Part shown: positions 35,923-44,528 of the stretch, one piece after another
How the letters are laid out: each line of letters begins with the position of its first letter
How positions within the stretch are numbered: position 1 is the first letter of the stretch
Assembly: GCF_006345825.1 (NCBI RefSeq)
Contig: NZ_VCIX01000080.1
Coordinates: forward strand, 107,663 to 171,662
Reading direction: 5' to 3'
DNA from: Paenibacillus paridis
Lineage (GTDB): Bacteria; Bacillota; Bacilli; Paenibacillales; Paenibacillaceae
Length of the DNA: 64,000 bases
Program-made: the position numbers and the translations under genes
Notes under the pieces: generated by a model
Databases searched by the model: none
What the model saw: only the letters and a program-made list of their open reading frames with translations
Told to the model about the DNA's origin: nothing

Positions 35923-35963
35923 TTTCTTGCTCTTACTGTGCCGCACTTAAGCAGCTCCAGCAG

Positions 35964-36167
35964 CTATACACCCATTTTTTTACGCTGATTATTGACCTTC
36001 TTCGTGTTTTGGCTTTTCAGTGCCTGCGTCCCCGTAGATAGGTGCGTTTGGCCGGGAGCTCCGCCAGCTTTGTTTTGCTTCTTCTGCGCGAGCAATTGCT
36101 TCGCTTTCTCTGCTTGAGTTAGCTTTTTCGGCTGCTCTGCAGATTCGTTTTGATCGATTGTAGACAT
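35964..36167 (-). CDS. Small basic hypothetical protein (67 aa)
   Basis: Not recognised. MSTIDQNESAEQPKKL at the start, then repeated Lys/Gln/Ala helix (QAEKAKQLLAQKKQ) and a Lys-rich C-terminus (NNQRKKMGV). No signal or membrane segment, probably partly disordered and nucleic-acid associated, but no function can be assigned. The start at 36165-36167 has GCGAGGTGAACCT before it. It is flanked by its own terminator. Confidence 0.65.
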   Translation of the reverse strand: MSTIDQNESAEQPKKLTQAEKAKQLLAQKKQNKAGGAPGQTHLSTGTQALKSQNTKKVNNQRKKMGV

Positions 36168-36198
36168 AGGTTCACCTCGCTTCATGCACTACATAGTC

Positions 36199-37116
36199 TT
36201 ATTCTACTACACTTATATATCTGGTAAAAGAGGCTTTACTCAGGGTTATGCTTTTCTTTAAGTCCCAAGAGGCCAACTCCAGCTGCCGCCCGATTGGCTG
36301 AGTCGTAACGATGACCGCCCGTTTTGCATATTTCCTTAGGCTCTCGAGCATGAGAAGCTGCTCTGATTCGGGCAGAACGGAGCATAGATTATAAGGCATA
36401 TCCACGATAGCGGCATCGTAGTTCTCCTTGAGCAGCCTCATATCGCCAAGCCGAACCCGATCAGGATAACCAAAATGAGCAAGATTGACTCTGGCTCCCT
36501 TTACCGCGAGCGGATTGAGATCCATCCCTTCGATATCGATGCCCATCGATAGAGCTTCAATCAGAACGGTTCCCATCCCGCAGCAAGGATCAATGAGCCG
36601 TTGGGAGCTTATTTCACTGCCTGCCGCTAAATTAACGATCGCCCGGGCGGCTCGGGTGGGCAGCGCTGTCGAATAATTTTGCGGTTTGCTCTGGTGCTTG
36701 AGCCATAGTGCGTTGTTATCGGCCGCTTCCCCGAAATACCAGCGCCCATTCAGCTTCATTAATCCAAACAGCCGTTCAGCCCTGCGCATGTCCGCGGTTC
36801 CTCTGATCACTGCGCCTGCAGCACGCTCCAGCTGTCTCCGCTCATCGTAATGGAAAGAATCGTCGCCGCTCGTATACAGCACCTTGAACGTCTTTCCATC
36901 GAGCTCAATAGAGGGAAGCTTGAGGAGAAGCTCCTCAAAGCTGTCAGCTTGCAGCTCAGCCGCAATACGCCGCTTGATAAAGGGACTTCGGTCCACGGAT
37001 AGCTTAATAGAGCTGCATACTACTCCACCTTGAGCCAGCTCTCCAAAGAGGATGTGCAGCTCCAGCTGGCACAAAGCAGCTTCCTCCTCATGGCTTGCGT
37101 ACGTATAAATATACAT
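36199..37116 (-). CDS. RNA methyltransferase, TRM11/UPF0020-like
   Basis: 305 aa. A THUMP-like N-terminal half is followed by a Rossmann methyltransferase domain: motif I DPCCGMGTVLIEAL near residue 178, IEGMDLNPLAVKGARVNL and the catalytic DMPYNL (motif IV, D/N-P-P-Y type). This combination marks tRNA or 23S rRNA guanine-N2 methyltransferases; which base is modified cannot be read. Confidence 0.82.
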   Translation of the reverse strand: MYIYTYASHEEEAALCQLELHILFGELAQGGVVCSSIKLSVDRSPFIKRRIAAELQADSFEELLLKLPSIELDGKTFKVLYTSGDDSFHYDERRQLERAAGAVIRGTADMRRAERLFGLMKLNGRWYFGEAADNNALWLKHQSKPQNYSTALPTRAARAIVNLAAGSEISSQRLIDPCCGMGTVLIEALSMGIDIEGMDLNPLAVKGARVNLAHFGYPDRVRLGDMRLLKENYDAAIVDMPYNLCSVLPESEQLLMLESLRKYAKRAVIVTTQPIGRQLELASWDLKKSITLSKASFTRYISVVE

Positions 37117-37142
37117 GATTGGCCTCGCGATCTTGATGTCGA

Positions 37143-37472
37143 TTATTCTGTTTTCGGCATAGCTTCTGCTTCAGTCGGCTCGGTACGCAGCATAGCCTTG
37201 GTCAAGCCCAGCCGTTCAGCTTCAACCGTTAATTCAGAAAGCTGCTTCTCCAAAGCTTTGACCGTTCTTTTCAGGCGAATTTGGCGAATCATGCCCAGCA
37301 GACCCACGGTCAAGCCACCCAGCAGCGTTGATGCCAGAATGACGAGAATAAGGGGCAGTGTCGTCTTCGTAAAGAGGAAATTCACCTCTACGGAATCGAC
37401 ATTAATAACAGCAAATATCGCGATGAGAAGCGCGAATACTAAGGCGGATATCAATATTCCTTGACTCTTCAC
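37143..37472 (-). CDS. LapA domain membrane protein
   Basis: 109 aa with two membrane segments (about 5-27 and 40-62) and a cytoplasmic coiled coil of about 25 residues (RTVKALEKQLSELTVEAERL). LapA (DUF1049) fold, found in many bacteria; function in Firmicutes unknown. Confidence 0.82.
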   Translation of the reverse strand: MKSQGILISALVFALLIAIFAVINVDSVEVNFLFTKTTLPLILVILASTLLGGLTVGLLGMIRQIRLKRTVKALEKQLSELTVEAERLGLTKAMLRTEPTEAEAMPKTE

Positions 37473-37522
37473 GCCGATCCCTCCCTTTTTGCAAAATCAT
37501 ACCACAAACTCGATCAGTTCGC

Positions 37523-39319
37523 CTATTTTCTGCCTGCCAGACCGGATTTGCGCAGTTGGGTTAAGGTTACTTTAAGTATGATAAACGCAAGCACTGCTAA
37601 TTGCGGAACCGTGCTCTCCCAAGTCGGGTACACGCCTAGCGCTCCGATGGTCGGCATACCAGCTGCGGTATGCGAGGAAACCCATCCGGAAACCTGCAAA
37701 GAGTGGATACTCTCGCCAAGGAACCGGATAACCAGATAATAGATGAGCCCAGATGCCACTAGGAAAAAAGGCCTTACAGGCAGCTTCGCACTGAATTTAA
37801 TGATGGCAAAACCCAGCGCAATCAGCAATATAAACGTAACGCCAAAACCTAACGCTAGCTGGAGAGGATCAATGAACGGTGCCATCCCCACATAAAAAAT
37901 GGTCGTCTCCGCTCCCTCACGGAAGATCGCTAGTCCCGACACCGCGAATAATGACCACAGGCTTCCCTTGGCAAGAGCGGTGCCCATCCGCTCATTAATA
38001 TAGCTGTTCCAGTTGTTCATATTGGACTTGTTGTGCAGCCAGTTGCCGACCGTCAGCATTAAAGCAACGGATAATAAGCCCGCTAGCCCTTCAATCGATT
38101 CCCTCGCGCTTCCAGCAGCTACCTGCGCAATCGCATACGTCAGCACTACGGCCATTACACCGCTTAACAGGAGGCCTGCCCACACGCCGGACCAGATCCA
38201 TTTGCGCTTGTCATTATTCCCCGTTCGCTGCAGATAGGCGAGTAAAGCTGCCAGCACCAATATCGCTTCAAGTCCTTCCCGCAGCAGGATCATGCCCGCG
38301 TCCCAAGCCGTATAACGCGTCTCCTGCATCATAGGCTCAAGCTGGCCCAGCATTTCAGCAATGTTCTGCTCTGCCTTGTCCGCTACTGGGGGCGTTGACC
38401 GCAAATAGCCGCCGGTTTCCGCCATTCGGATTTCGATACTGCTGTATACGGCAGGCGAGCGCAATTGCACTGTTCCTTCTATCGCGGGCCACTGGGCAAT
38501 AAAAATCTCCATTTGCCCTGCTGCTTCCGGGTAGTGGCCCAGTTGAATATCCTTAAGGGCTTGATTCAGAATATCAACAGCATCCGCAACGGTAAGTCCC
38601 GTTTCCTTGGGAGCGGCTGCGATTTTCCCATCGCGGTAATCCTCAATCAGCTGAATTAATGTCCCGGCTTCCTCTGCTGCTTGCTCGGCACGCGGAGGAT
38701 CCGCCTGAATGGCAATGCGGAGCATGCTCATGCGGGTCTCCATACCTCCATATACACTGAAATTATCCGCTCTAACCACCGCTTCAATGGAAGGCCAACC
38801 CGCGTTCATCTCGCGGTACCCCGCACTCGCTTTTTCCCATTGTCCAGCCTCCACGTTCTTAAGTAGCTCTTGAACGAGCGGCAGCAAGCTTTCTGCCGCT
38901 TCTTGTCCGGAAAGCTGCGGTTTTACGTCTTGAACACTTTTTACATATTTATTTAACGCCTTCGCGAGCGCAGACAGTGAATCCTTGGCCGCAGCCGGAT
39001 CGCTCTCCGATGTCTTTATTGCCCGGATGGCTTCCGCTATCGCCGAATCGACAGCCGCCGACTCTTTCGACGCCGCCGGAGCAAGCTGTTTCCATTTGGC
39101 CGCCGCATCCTCGACGTGCGAAGCTGCTTCTTCCCATTTCCCTTGTCCAGCCTCAACAAGCGCGCCGCCTACAAGCGGAAGCAGGCGATCGAGCCCTTCC
39201 GCCTGCCCTTCTTCCGCATACGCTTGCCCACCGCCACCGCTTACCATAATTAACAGAAAAAAAACGGAAATAAAACGGAGCAGTTGCCGTTTCATTCCGT
39301 TGCCATGTAGTGCGAACAT
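37523..39319 (-). CDS. efeU: FTR1 family iron permease EfeU
   Basis: 598 aa. Signal peptide, an extracytoplasmic region with three imperfect repeats of about 95 residues (LLPLVxxLLKxVExGxWExA type), then an FTR1 membrane domain (about 330-590) with both iron-binding motifs, REGLE and REGAE. In the EfeUOB system it moves iron across the membrane. It is last gene of efeO-efeB-efeU under a Fur box. The start is ambiguous between M1 and M9 (39295); M9 starts directly at the signal peptide. Confidence 0.92.
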   Translation of the reverse strand: MFALHGNGMKRQLLRFISVFFLLIMVSGGGGQAYAEEGQAEGLDRLLPLVGGALVEAGQGKWEEAASHVEDAAAKWKQLAPAASKESAAVDSAIAEAIRAIKTSESDPAAAKDSLSALAKALNKYVKSVQDVKPQLSGQEAAESLLPLVQELLKNVEAGQWEKASAGYREMNAGWPSIEAVVRADNFSVYGGMETRMSMLRIAIQADPPRAEQAAEEAGTLIQLIEDYRDGKIAAAPKETGLTVADAVDILNQALKDIQLGHYPEAAGQMEIFIAQWPAIEGTVQLRSPAVYSSIEIRMAETGGYLRSTPPVADKAEQNIAEMLGQLEPMMQETRYTAWDAGMILLREGLEAILVLAALLAYLQRTGNNDKRKWIWSGVWAGLLLSGVMAVVLTYAIAQVAAGSARESIEGLAGLLSVALMLTVGNWLHNKSNMNNWNSYINERMGTALAKGSLWSLFAVSGLAIFREGAETTIFYVGMAPFIDPLQLALGFGVTFILLIALGFAIIKFSAKLPVRPFFLVASGLIYYLVIRFLGESIHSLQVSGWVSSHTAAGMPTIGALGVYPTWESTVPQLAVLAFIILKVTLTQLRKSGLAGRK

Positions 39320-39352
39320 CCTCGTCCGCCCCTTTCGTCGTAGAGCTAGTTT

Positions 39353-40663
39353 TTAAAACAACGATTCACCAATATATCCGCCTTCACGAACGCCGGGAAA
39401 GCATGCAAACAGAGCGCTTCCCGTATGAACGATATATTCATTCAGCAGATCGCTTTGCCCAAGCTTCTGCTGCATTGGAATAAATTGCTTGCGCGAATCC
39501 CGGTTAAAGCAAATGAACAAAAGCCCTGCATCAAGCTGGCCCGTTTTATGATCCATTCCGCTTGAATAGGAAAAGGATCTTCTTAAAATTTTAACGGAGC
39601 CATCTCCATGGGCTAAGCGGACATGAGCATTCATCGGTATAACGGGCTTGCCCTTCTCATCCTGCTTTGCCAGGTCAATCGCATCAAATTCCTGCGACGA
39701 GCCGAGTGGAGCCCCGCTATTCCGATGGCGTCCGAAGGTCGCCTCCTGATCTCCAAGCGTAGAGCGATCCCACACTTCAATACGCATACGTATCCGCCTA
39801 ACGACCATATAGCTGCCTTGATCCATCCAGGGTGTCCCATCGGATCCGGCGGCCCATACTACCTTTTTCATTTCTGCGGCATCGGTGACGTCCGGGTTGC
39901 CTGTACCATCGCGAAACCCCATCAGATTGCGCGGCGTAGCACCGGTAGGATCTGCCCCGCTCGTCCGCTGAAAGCCTTCCTGTGTCCAGCGCAGCACCGC
40001 CTTGCCTCTGGCAATGCGGGCAAGATTGCGTATCGCATGGAAGGCAATTTGCATATCATTCGCATTAACTTGTACGCCAATGTCGCCGCCAGACCATTCC
40101 ATACGAAGCTCATCGCCGCCGAAGGCTGGCAATTCCGAAAGCGCGGCTGGCCTTTTTGCTGACAAGCCGAAGCGGCTGTCGAAGAAGGAGGCGCCAACGC
40201 CAAACGTAATCGTCGTGCGAGAAGGCGAAAGCCCTTCGGCTTCCCCTGTGTCTGACGGAGGCAAATTCAAATTATCATTCGCAGTGCCCAGCATTTCTCC
40301 GCTTGCCATCGCTGCCGAAGCCTTTGTCCAAGCTTGAAACAGCTTACGGACCTCGTCCAAACTGCCAGCTGTCAAATCAAAAGCTGCAAATACGATAAAA
40401 TCCTGAGGGGGAGTGACAATGCCTGCCTGATGCTCACCGTAAAAGCTGACGATTTGATCATCGCCAGCCAAAGCCGCCTTGGAAGCCGATTTAGCTTCGC
40501 TGCGTTCCTTTGCGGCGAATAATCCTCCGACTCCGGAAGCGCCTAGCAGCAGCCCCGCTCCGCCAACACCGGCCATGCGCAGCAAATCCCTACGGCTTAT
40601 TTTCTTATCGATCAGCCCGGTCTTGCCTTCTCCATTTACATCCGAATCGCGAGAATCCGACAT
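39353..40663 (-). CDS. efeB: Dyp-type haem peroxidase EfeB, Tat-exported
   Basis: 436 aa. A twin-arginine signal (KKISRRDLLRMAGVGGAGLL) is followed by a DyP peroxidase fold with the catalytic loop MGFRDGTGNPDV (GxxDG) and the proximal haem region around RLAHGDGS. EfeB oxidises iron or removes it from haem for the EfeU permease. The start at 40661-40663 is set by GGAGG 9 bases upstream, and it follows efeO by 4 bp, so translation is coupled. Confidence 0.92.
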   Translation of the reverse strand: MSDSRDSDVNGEGKTGLIDKKISRRDLLRMAGVGGAGLLLGASGVGGLFAAKERSEAKSASKAALAGDDQIVSFYGEHQAGIVTPPQDFIVFAAFDLTAGSLDEVRKLFQAWTKASAAMASGEMLGTANDNLNLPPSDTGEAEGLSPSRTTITFGVGASFFDSRFGLSAKRPAALSELPAFGGDELRMEWSGGDIGVQVNANDMQIAFHAIRNLARIARGKAVLRWTQEGFQRTSGADPTGATPRNLMGFRDGTGNPDVTDAAEMKKVVWAAGSDGTPWMDQGSYMVVRRIRMRIEVWDRSTLGDQEATFGRHRNSGAPLGSSQEFDAIDLAKQDEKGKPVIPMNAHVRLAHGDGSVKILRRSFSYSSGMDHKTGQLDAGLLFICFNRDSRKQFIPMQQKLGQSDLLNEYIVHTGSALFACFPGVREGGYIGESLF

Positions 40664-40667
40664 TTCA

Positions 40668-41531
40668 TTACGCCTCCAAAATGGTACCCATTTGCGAAAG
40701 AGGCTCTGCCAGCGCATCGATGAGCTGACTCAGCTTCTTCGTGTCTTCCTCTTTCAAATCCAAATACGAGACATAACCGTCTCCCGATTTATAAGTGGAC
40801 AATGCTGCCTCCAGATCTGCAAAACCTTTGCCAATCTGTTCATCCAGTGCAGCGTCCTTCTTGTTCAACTCAACTTTAACCAACTGATATATTTTGTCTG
40901 CCCCTTCAACGTTAGCCGCAAAATCATAAAGATCCGTATGGGAGTAGCGTTCTTCCTCTCCTGTCACCTTAGATGAAGAAACCTCATTAAGCAGCTCTAC
41001 CGCTCCTGTGACGAGCAGGCTTGGCTCCACCTCGACCGTCTCCATCAGCGCGCGCAGAAGCTTAACGTCTTCCAGCAGGCGGTCGGCATAATCGCCCATT
41101 CCCTCGGTGCTGTTCTTCTCCCAGAGCGATTGCTCAATGCGATGGAACCCGCGCCAGTCCTTCTCTTCCACATCATTCTCACGCGCGTCAATATTAGGGT
41201 CTAGATCGCCTAGTGCGTCGGCTATTGGTTCAATCCGCTCAAAATACATGCGAGTCGGCGCATAAAGCTGTTTAGCCGTCTCTACGTCACCGCCTTTGAC
41301 GGCTGTAACGAACTTCTCCGTCTCTATAATGAAGGTATCGGCTTGCTCAATCGTAAATTGACGATAGCTCTCAAGAATCGGTGCCCAAGTTTCCTCTGAA
41401 ACTGCCGCTCCCGCTTCTGTATTGGTAGGCGCTTGCGTAGCAGCCGCTTCATTTTTTTCTTCGCCGCTCGCGCTGCATCCCGTAAATACAATCGTACAAG
41501 CCAGTAAAAAAGTCGTAAGTTTAAGTCTCAT
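40668..41531 (-). CDS. efeO: EfeO-type iron-binding lipoprotein
   Basis: 287 aa. Lipoprotein signal TIVFTGCSASG (lipid-modified Cys19), then an M75 peptidase/imelysin-like helical domain with the metal motif HRIEQSLW (HxxE). It captures iron outside the membrane and delivers it to EfeU. It is first gene of the efe operon and starts shortly after a Fur-box promoter. It lacks the cupredoxin domain of the longer proteobacterial EfeO, as in Bacillus YwbM. Confidence 0.93.
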   Translation of the reverse strand: MRLKLTTFLLACTIVFTGCSASGEEKNEAAATQAPTNTEAGAAVSEETWAPILESYRQFTIEQADTFIIETEKFVTAVKGGDVETAKQLYAPTRMYFERIEPIADALGDLDPNIDARENDVEEKDWRGFHRIEQSLWEKNSTEGMGDYADRLLEDVKLLRALMETVEVEPSLLVTGAVELLNEVSSSKVTGEEERYSHTDLYDFAANVEGADKIYQLVKVELNKKDAALDEQIGKGFADLEAALSTYKSGDGYVSYLDLKEEDTKKLSQLIDALAEPLSQMGTILEA

Positions 41532-41583
41532 GATAATTGCTCCTCTGCTTCCTGAATTTCGATCAGATTTTATACTAAAATGA

Positions 41584-41613
41584 AGTATAATCGCAATTGA
41601 TAATCATTGTCAA
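41584..41613 (-). promoter_or_regulatory. Fur-controlled promoter of efeO-efeB-efeU
   Basis: TTGACA (41608-41613) and TATACT (41584-41589) on the minus strand, 18 bp apart. TGATAATCATTGTCA (41598-41612) matches the 7-1-7 Fur box TGATAATNATTATCA at all but one specified position and covers the -35 and part of the spacer, so iron-loaded Fur should block RNA polymerase. Confidence 0.92.
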
Positions 41614-41687
41614 TTGATTATTTCAGTACTAAAGAATCGGGCTTTCCTGCATGCTCTACGCATTTAGAAAATCCCGATCCCTTTTGC

Positions 41688-42794
41688 TTACTCCCGCATC
41701 ACGTACGACTTCAAATTGTTCAGAGATGCCTCTTCCAGCTCCCCTAATCGCCAAATGGCGACCTTGCTGTATCCCGCTTGCTGAGCAGTATCGATCCATT
41801 GCTTCAAAGTTTCCTCGTCTGCGTACCAGACCTGATGCTTGGCCCCATCCTTCGCTGTGTAATCAAAGTACACGCTGCCGCTCGCGTCGTCCCGCTTCAA
41901 TTCGGCATCCGTCTGCTTAAGCAAGAGAGCTGCCTGCTTCTCGGTAAGAGCTTTCACTTTAGCATTTTCATCCCAATCAAATCCCCCGACCGAGAAAGCT
42001 ATGGCTGGCTTGCCGGGAAGATGCTCCATGCGGTTTGCCAAACCCGCAATAAAAGCATGATCCGCCTTCGGACCCGGACCGCTGTGATAACCATATAGAT
42101 TATAGGCCATCATCACGTACTCCGGCCCTTCCGGCAGCTTTAGCTCTTCGATCTTCACTCTGGGCTCCAATACGATGCGCAGCACTTTTCCTTTTGCCTG
42201 CAATCGCTCGTACAGCTCGGAGTAAAAGAGCAAAACCTTCTCCCAATCCGCCTCGGGGATTTGCTCGTAATCAATCTCCATGCCGCCGAAGCCGAGCCGG
42301 TCGACCGCAGCGACTAGCTCTTCCACATGCTTGCTCCGGCTTTCGCTTGTTGCCATCAGCCGAGAAATTAATTCTGGGCTTTTTTGAATCGCTGCACCAT
42401 TTTCCTGGAATTGATCATTTACGATCGTCAAATACAAGCTTTGGAGCTCCGCTGGAGCATAAAGCTTTAATAGCTCAGGGAGAGCCTCCTCGAACTCTTC
42501 GGTAAAATGGAGCTGGTCAGCCGCGCCAAAGTAGGAGGCAAACAGCTGCAAGCTTGTGAGGCCTTCCTTCATTACCTTTAAGTCCGCTAGTCCTGTCTCC
42601 CACTCCCAGTCCGCAAGCCAAGCCGAAAGCTGAGGTACAGCGACCGCTTCTGTTGGTTCTGGCTTCTCTTCGGGAGGTTTTATCGGTTCTTCCGCATGCT
42701 TCCATGGCTTAAACCATAACAATATAGCCCCCACGATCAAAATAATCAGGCATGTTACGATCAAGCCTCCACGATTTCTCTTCAATCCGGGCAC
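41688..42794 (-). CDS. Membrane-anchored GH18-like glycosidase
   Basis: 368 aa. One N-terminal membrane anchor (LIVTCLIILIVGAILLW), a Pro/Glu-rich linker (about 33-50) and a GH18 (chitinase/spore-lysin fold) barrel with the catalytic strand GFGGMEIDYEQI (Glu within the DxDxE motif), LEPRV, MMAYNLYGY and AIWRLGELEE near the end. Relatives act on peptidoglycan or chitin-like polymers. It precedes the exopolysaccharide cluster on the same strand. Confidence 0.84.
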   Translation of the reverse strand: MPGLKRNRGGLIVTCLIILIVGAILLWFKPWKHAEEPIKPPEEKPEPTEAVAVPQLSAWLADWEWETGLADLKVMKEGLTSLQLFASYFGAADQLHFTEEFEEALPELLKLYAPAELQSLYLTIVNDQFQENGAAIQKSPELISRLMATSESRSKHVEELVAAVDRLGFGGMEIDYEQIPEADWEKVLLFYSELYERLQAKGKVLRIVLEPRVKIEELKLPEGPEYVMMAYNLYGYHSGPGPKADHAFIAGLANRMEHLPGKPAIAFSVGGFDWDENAKVKALTEKQAALLLKQTDAELKRDDASGSVYFDYTAKDGAKHQVWYADEETLKQWIDTAQQAGYSKVAIWRLGELEEASLNNLKSYVMRE

Positions 42795-42820
42795 CCCGCT
42801 TTATGATGTTGCCTTTCAAG

Positions 42821-44497
42821 CTAGAAGGTGTCGATCGCCCAGTCAAAGGAAGCATCGATTGCGTTTTTGATTCTGCTGATTACCCCTTCAACGCCGGCAT
42901 ATCCATTCGTGAACAACATTTCTTGCTCACTGCCATCTTCCGTTATCTTCACTATTTTCAAATTATCGAATACCGCATCATAAATATCGTCCTTTGCGTT
43001 CTTGCTGCTGGCCTTCGACTCCAGGCCAACCTGTCCGCTCTGAATAGATTCATTAAACTGCTGATCGCTGACGAGCAGTTGATCATCTACGGTTATCGAC
43101 GCTTTATCGCCCTTTAAGACCACTTGCAGTTTTTTGGAACGCTCAGCTGCCTGTTCCTCTAGCTTAACCGCAAATATCTGCTCTACCTTGCCGCCGGCCG
43201 TCTTCTGCTCCAGAAGAACTTCATTATCCAAAATCGATACGCGGACAAAAGCGTCCTTCTTCCGGTCATAACGAAGATACACTGATTGATTCCCTACGGA
43301 ATGTCCACCAAGCTCTGCGGTAAGCTTAACATCTTGATAAGCATTGCTGTCCTTCAGAAGCAGCAAGCCCTTGCCTCCAGGCAGAGAAGTTAGCGCAATC
43401 CGGTTTTCATCAAACTCCGCGGCACCCGTTACCGATTCAAAGTTGGCCGCCCGCTGTTTGTCGCCGGTCACGAAGGTAACCTGCTCTCCGGTGTCCTTGC
43501 GGATTTTCATAAGCAGGTGGTTGGTATACCAATACGAAGCGGGCTGCACACGCGTCAAATCGTATAGATCCTTATCGCTGCCGTTAAGCATATTGCCTTC
43601 CCGATTGAAATGCATGCCGAATATCGCTTTGATATTCTCGGAATTGACGTTTTCGACGAGCCGATTCATGCCCCCGTACAAATGGTTTGCATGCATGATC
43701 ATGTATACCGGAGGAACAAAGCCCAGCGCACTGGTGTACAGTTCCTTCATCGATTTGTAATCCGCATTGACGCGGGCTTCCATTTCCTTGCGGTTCTCCA
43801 GCGGTACATGGTCCTCATCCCGAATGAAATCCATCAGATAATGGGTATAATAGCTCGTATTTTCCCTATCCTTAAATTCCTTCTCGTCCTTCACGCCGAT
43901 CAGCTTGCCTGATTTGTCGAAAATATTAATATACGTCAACCGGTAGCCATTGCTGCCAAGCTCCCAGTAGCCGGTTTTCATCATCTTATGCATGTCCTTC
44001 GGCTGCAAAAATTTTGATTCCTTGCTGCCGATTTTGTTTGCATAGGACAGAATCGTCGCTTTAAAATTGTATTTCTCCAGCAGGGGCTGGGCAAACAGGC
44101 TGGAATCATTTCGCCCATCCTCAAACGAAAGAAACAGCGCTTTTGGCGGCAAAGGCTTGCCTTTCTGATAATAGTCCAAAACATCCTGCTGCGATATGGT
44201 CGTGTACCCATGATCATACAACGCCTTCAGCTGCTCATCCAATCTTTTTTTGGCGATTAGCTCTGTGGTCCCTTTGCGCGCCACGCCAAAATAAGACAGC
44301 GATATGAATCCATTATCATTGGTCCACTGCGTTTTGTCCGGCTCCGCATAGTGCTTGGCATCAAAAATGGCATGATAAAGCAAATAGCCGAGAACTAACA
44401 AAATGATCGCTTGCACGATCGTTTTGGTCATCTTTATTTTGTTTTTCCGTTCAAAGTCAAAGGCCCTACTCTCATCCTTGTTCTTCATAGCGGCCAT
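42821..44497 (-). CDS. Membrane-anchored deacetylase-fold protein, degenerate active site
   Basis: 558 aa. Membrane anchor at about 23-43; NodB-type domain (about 55-330), with LFLSFEDGRND in place of TFDDG and WELGSNGYRLTY where the zinc motif HTxxH should be, so the metal site is lost; then a C-terminal beta-sandwich (about 370-520, LamG-like, VYLRYDRKKDAFVRVSIL). Likely a non-catalytic or re-purposed polysaccharide-binding protein. It is last gene of the cluster with the PilZ-glycosyltransferase. Confidence 0.8.
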   Translation of the reverse strand: MAAMKNKDESRAFDFERKNKIKMTKTIVQAIILLVLGYLLYHAIFDAKHYAEPDKTQWTNDNGFISLSYFGVARKGTTELIAKKRLDEQLKALYDHGYTTISQQDVLDYYQKGKPLPPKALFLSFEDGRNDSSLFAQPLLEKYNFKATILSYANKIGSKESKFLQPKDMHKMMKTGYWELGSNGYRLTYINIFDKSGKLIGVKDEKEFKDRENTSYYTHYLMDFIRDEDHVPLENRKEMEARVNADYKSMKELYTSALGFVPPVYMIMHANHLYGGMNRLVENVNSENIKAIFGMHFNREGNMLNGSDKDLYDLTRVQPASYWYTNHLLMKIRKDTGEQVTFVTGDKQRAANFESVTGAAEFDENRIALTSLPGGKGLLLLKDSNAYQDVKLTAELGGHSVGNQSVYLRYDRKKDAFVRVSILDNEVLLEQKTAGGKVEQIFAVKLEEQAAERSKKLQVVLKGDKASITVDDQLLVSDQQFNESIQSGQVGLESKASSKNAKDDIYDAVFDNLKIVKITEDGSEQEMLFTNGYAGVEGVISRIKNAIDASFDWAIDTF

Positions 44498-44528
44498 CCT
44501 TCATTTCAGCGATAGGTGCATGCACGCA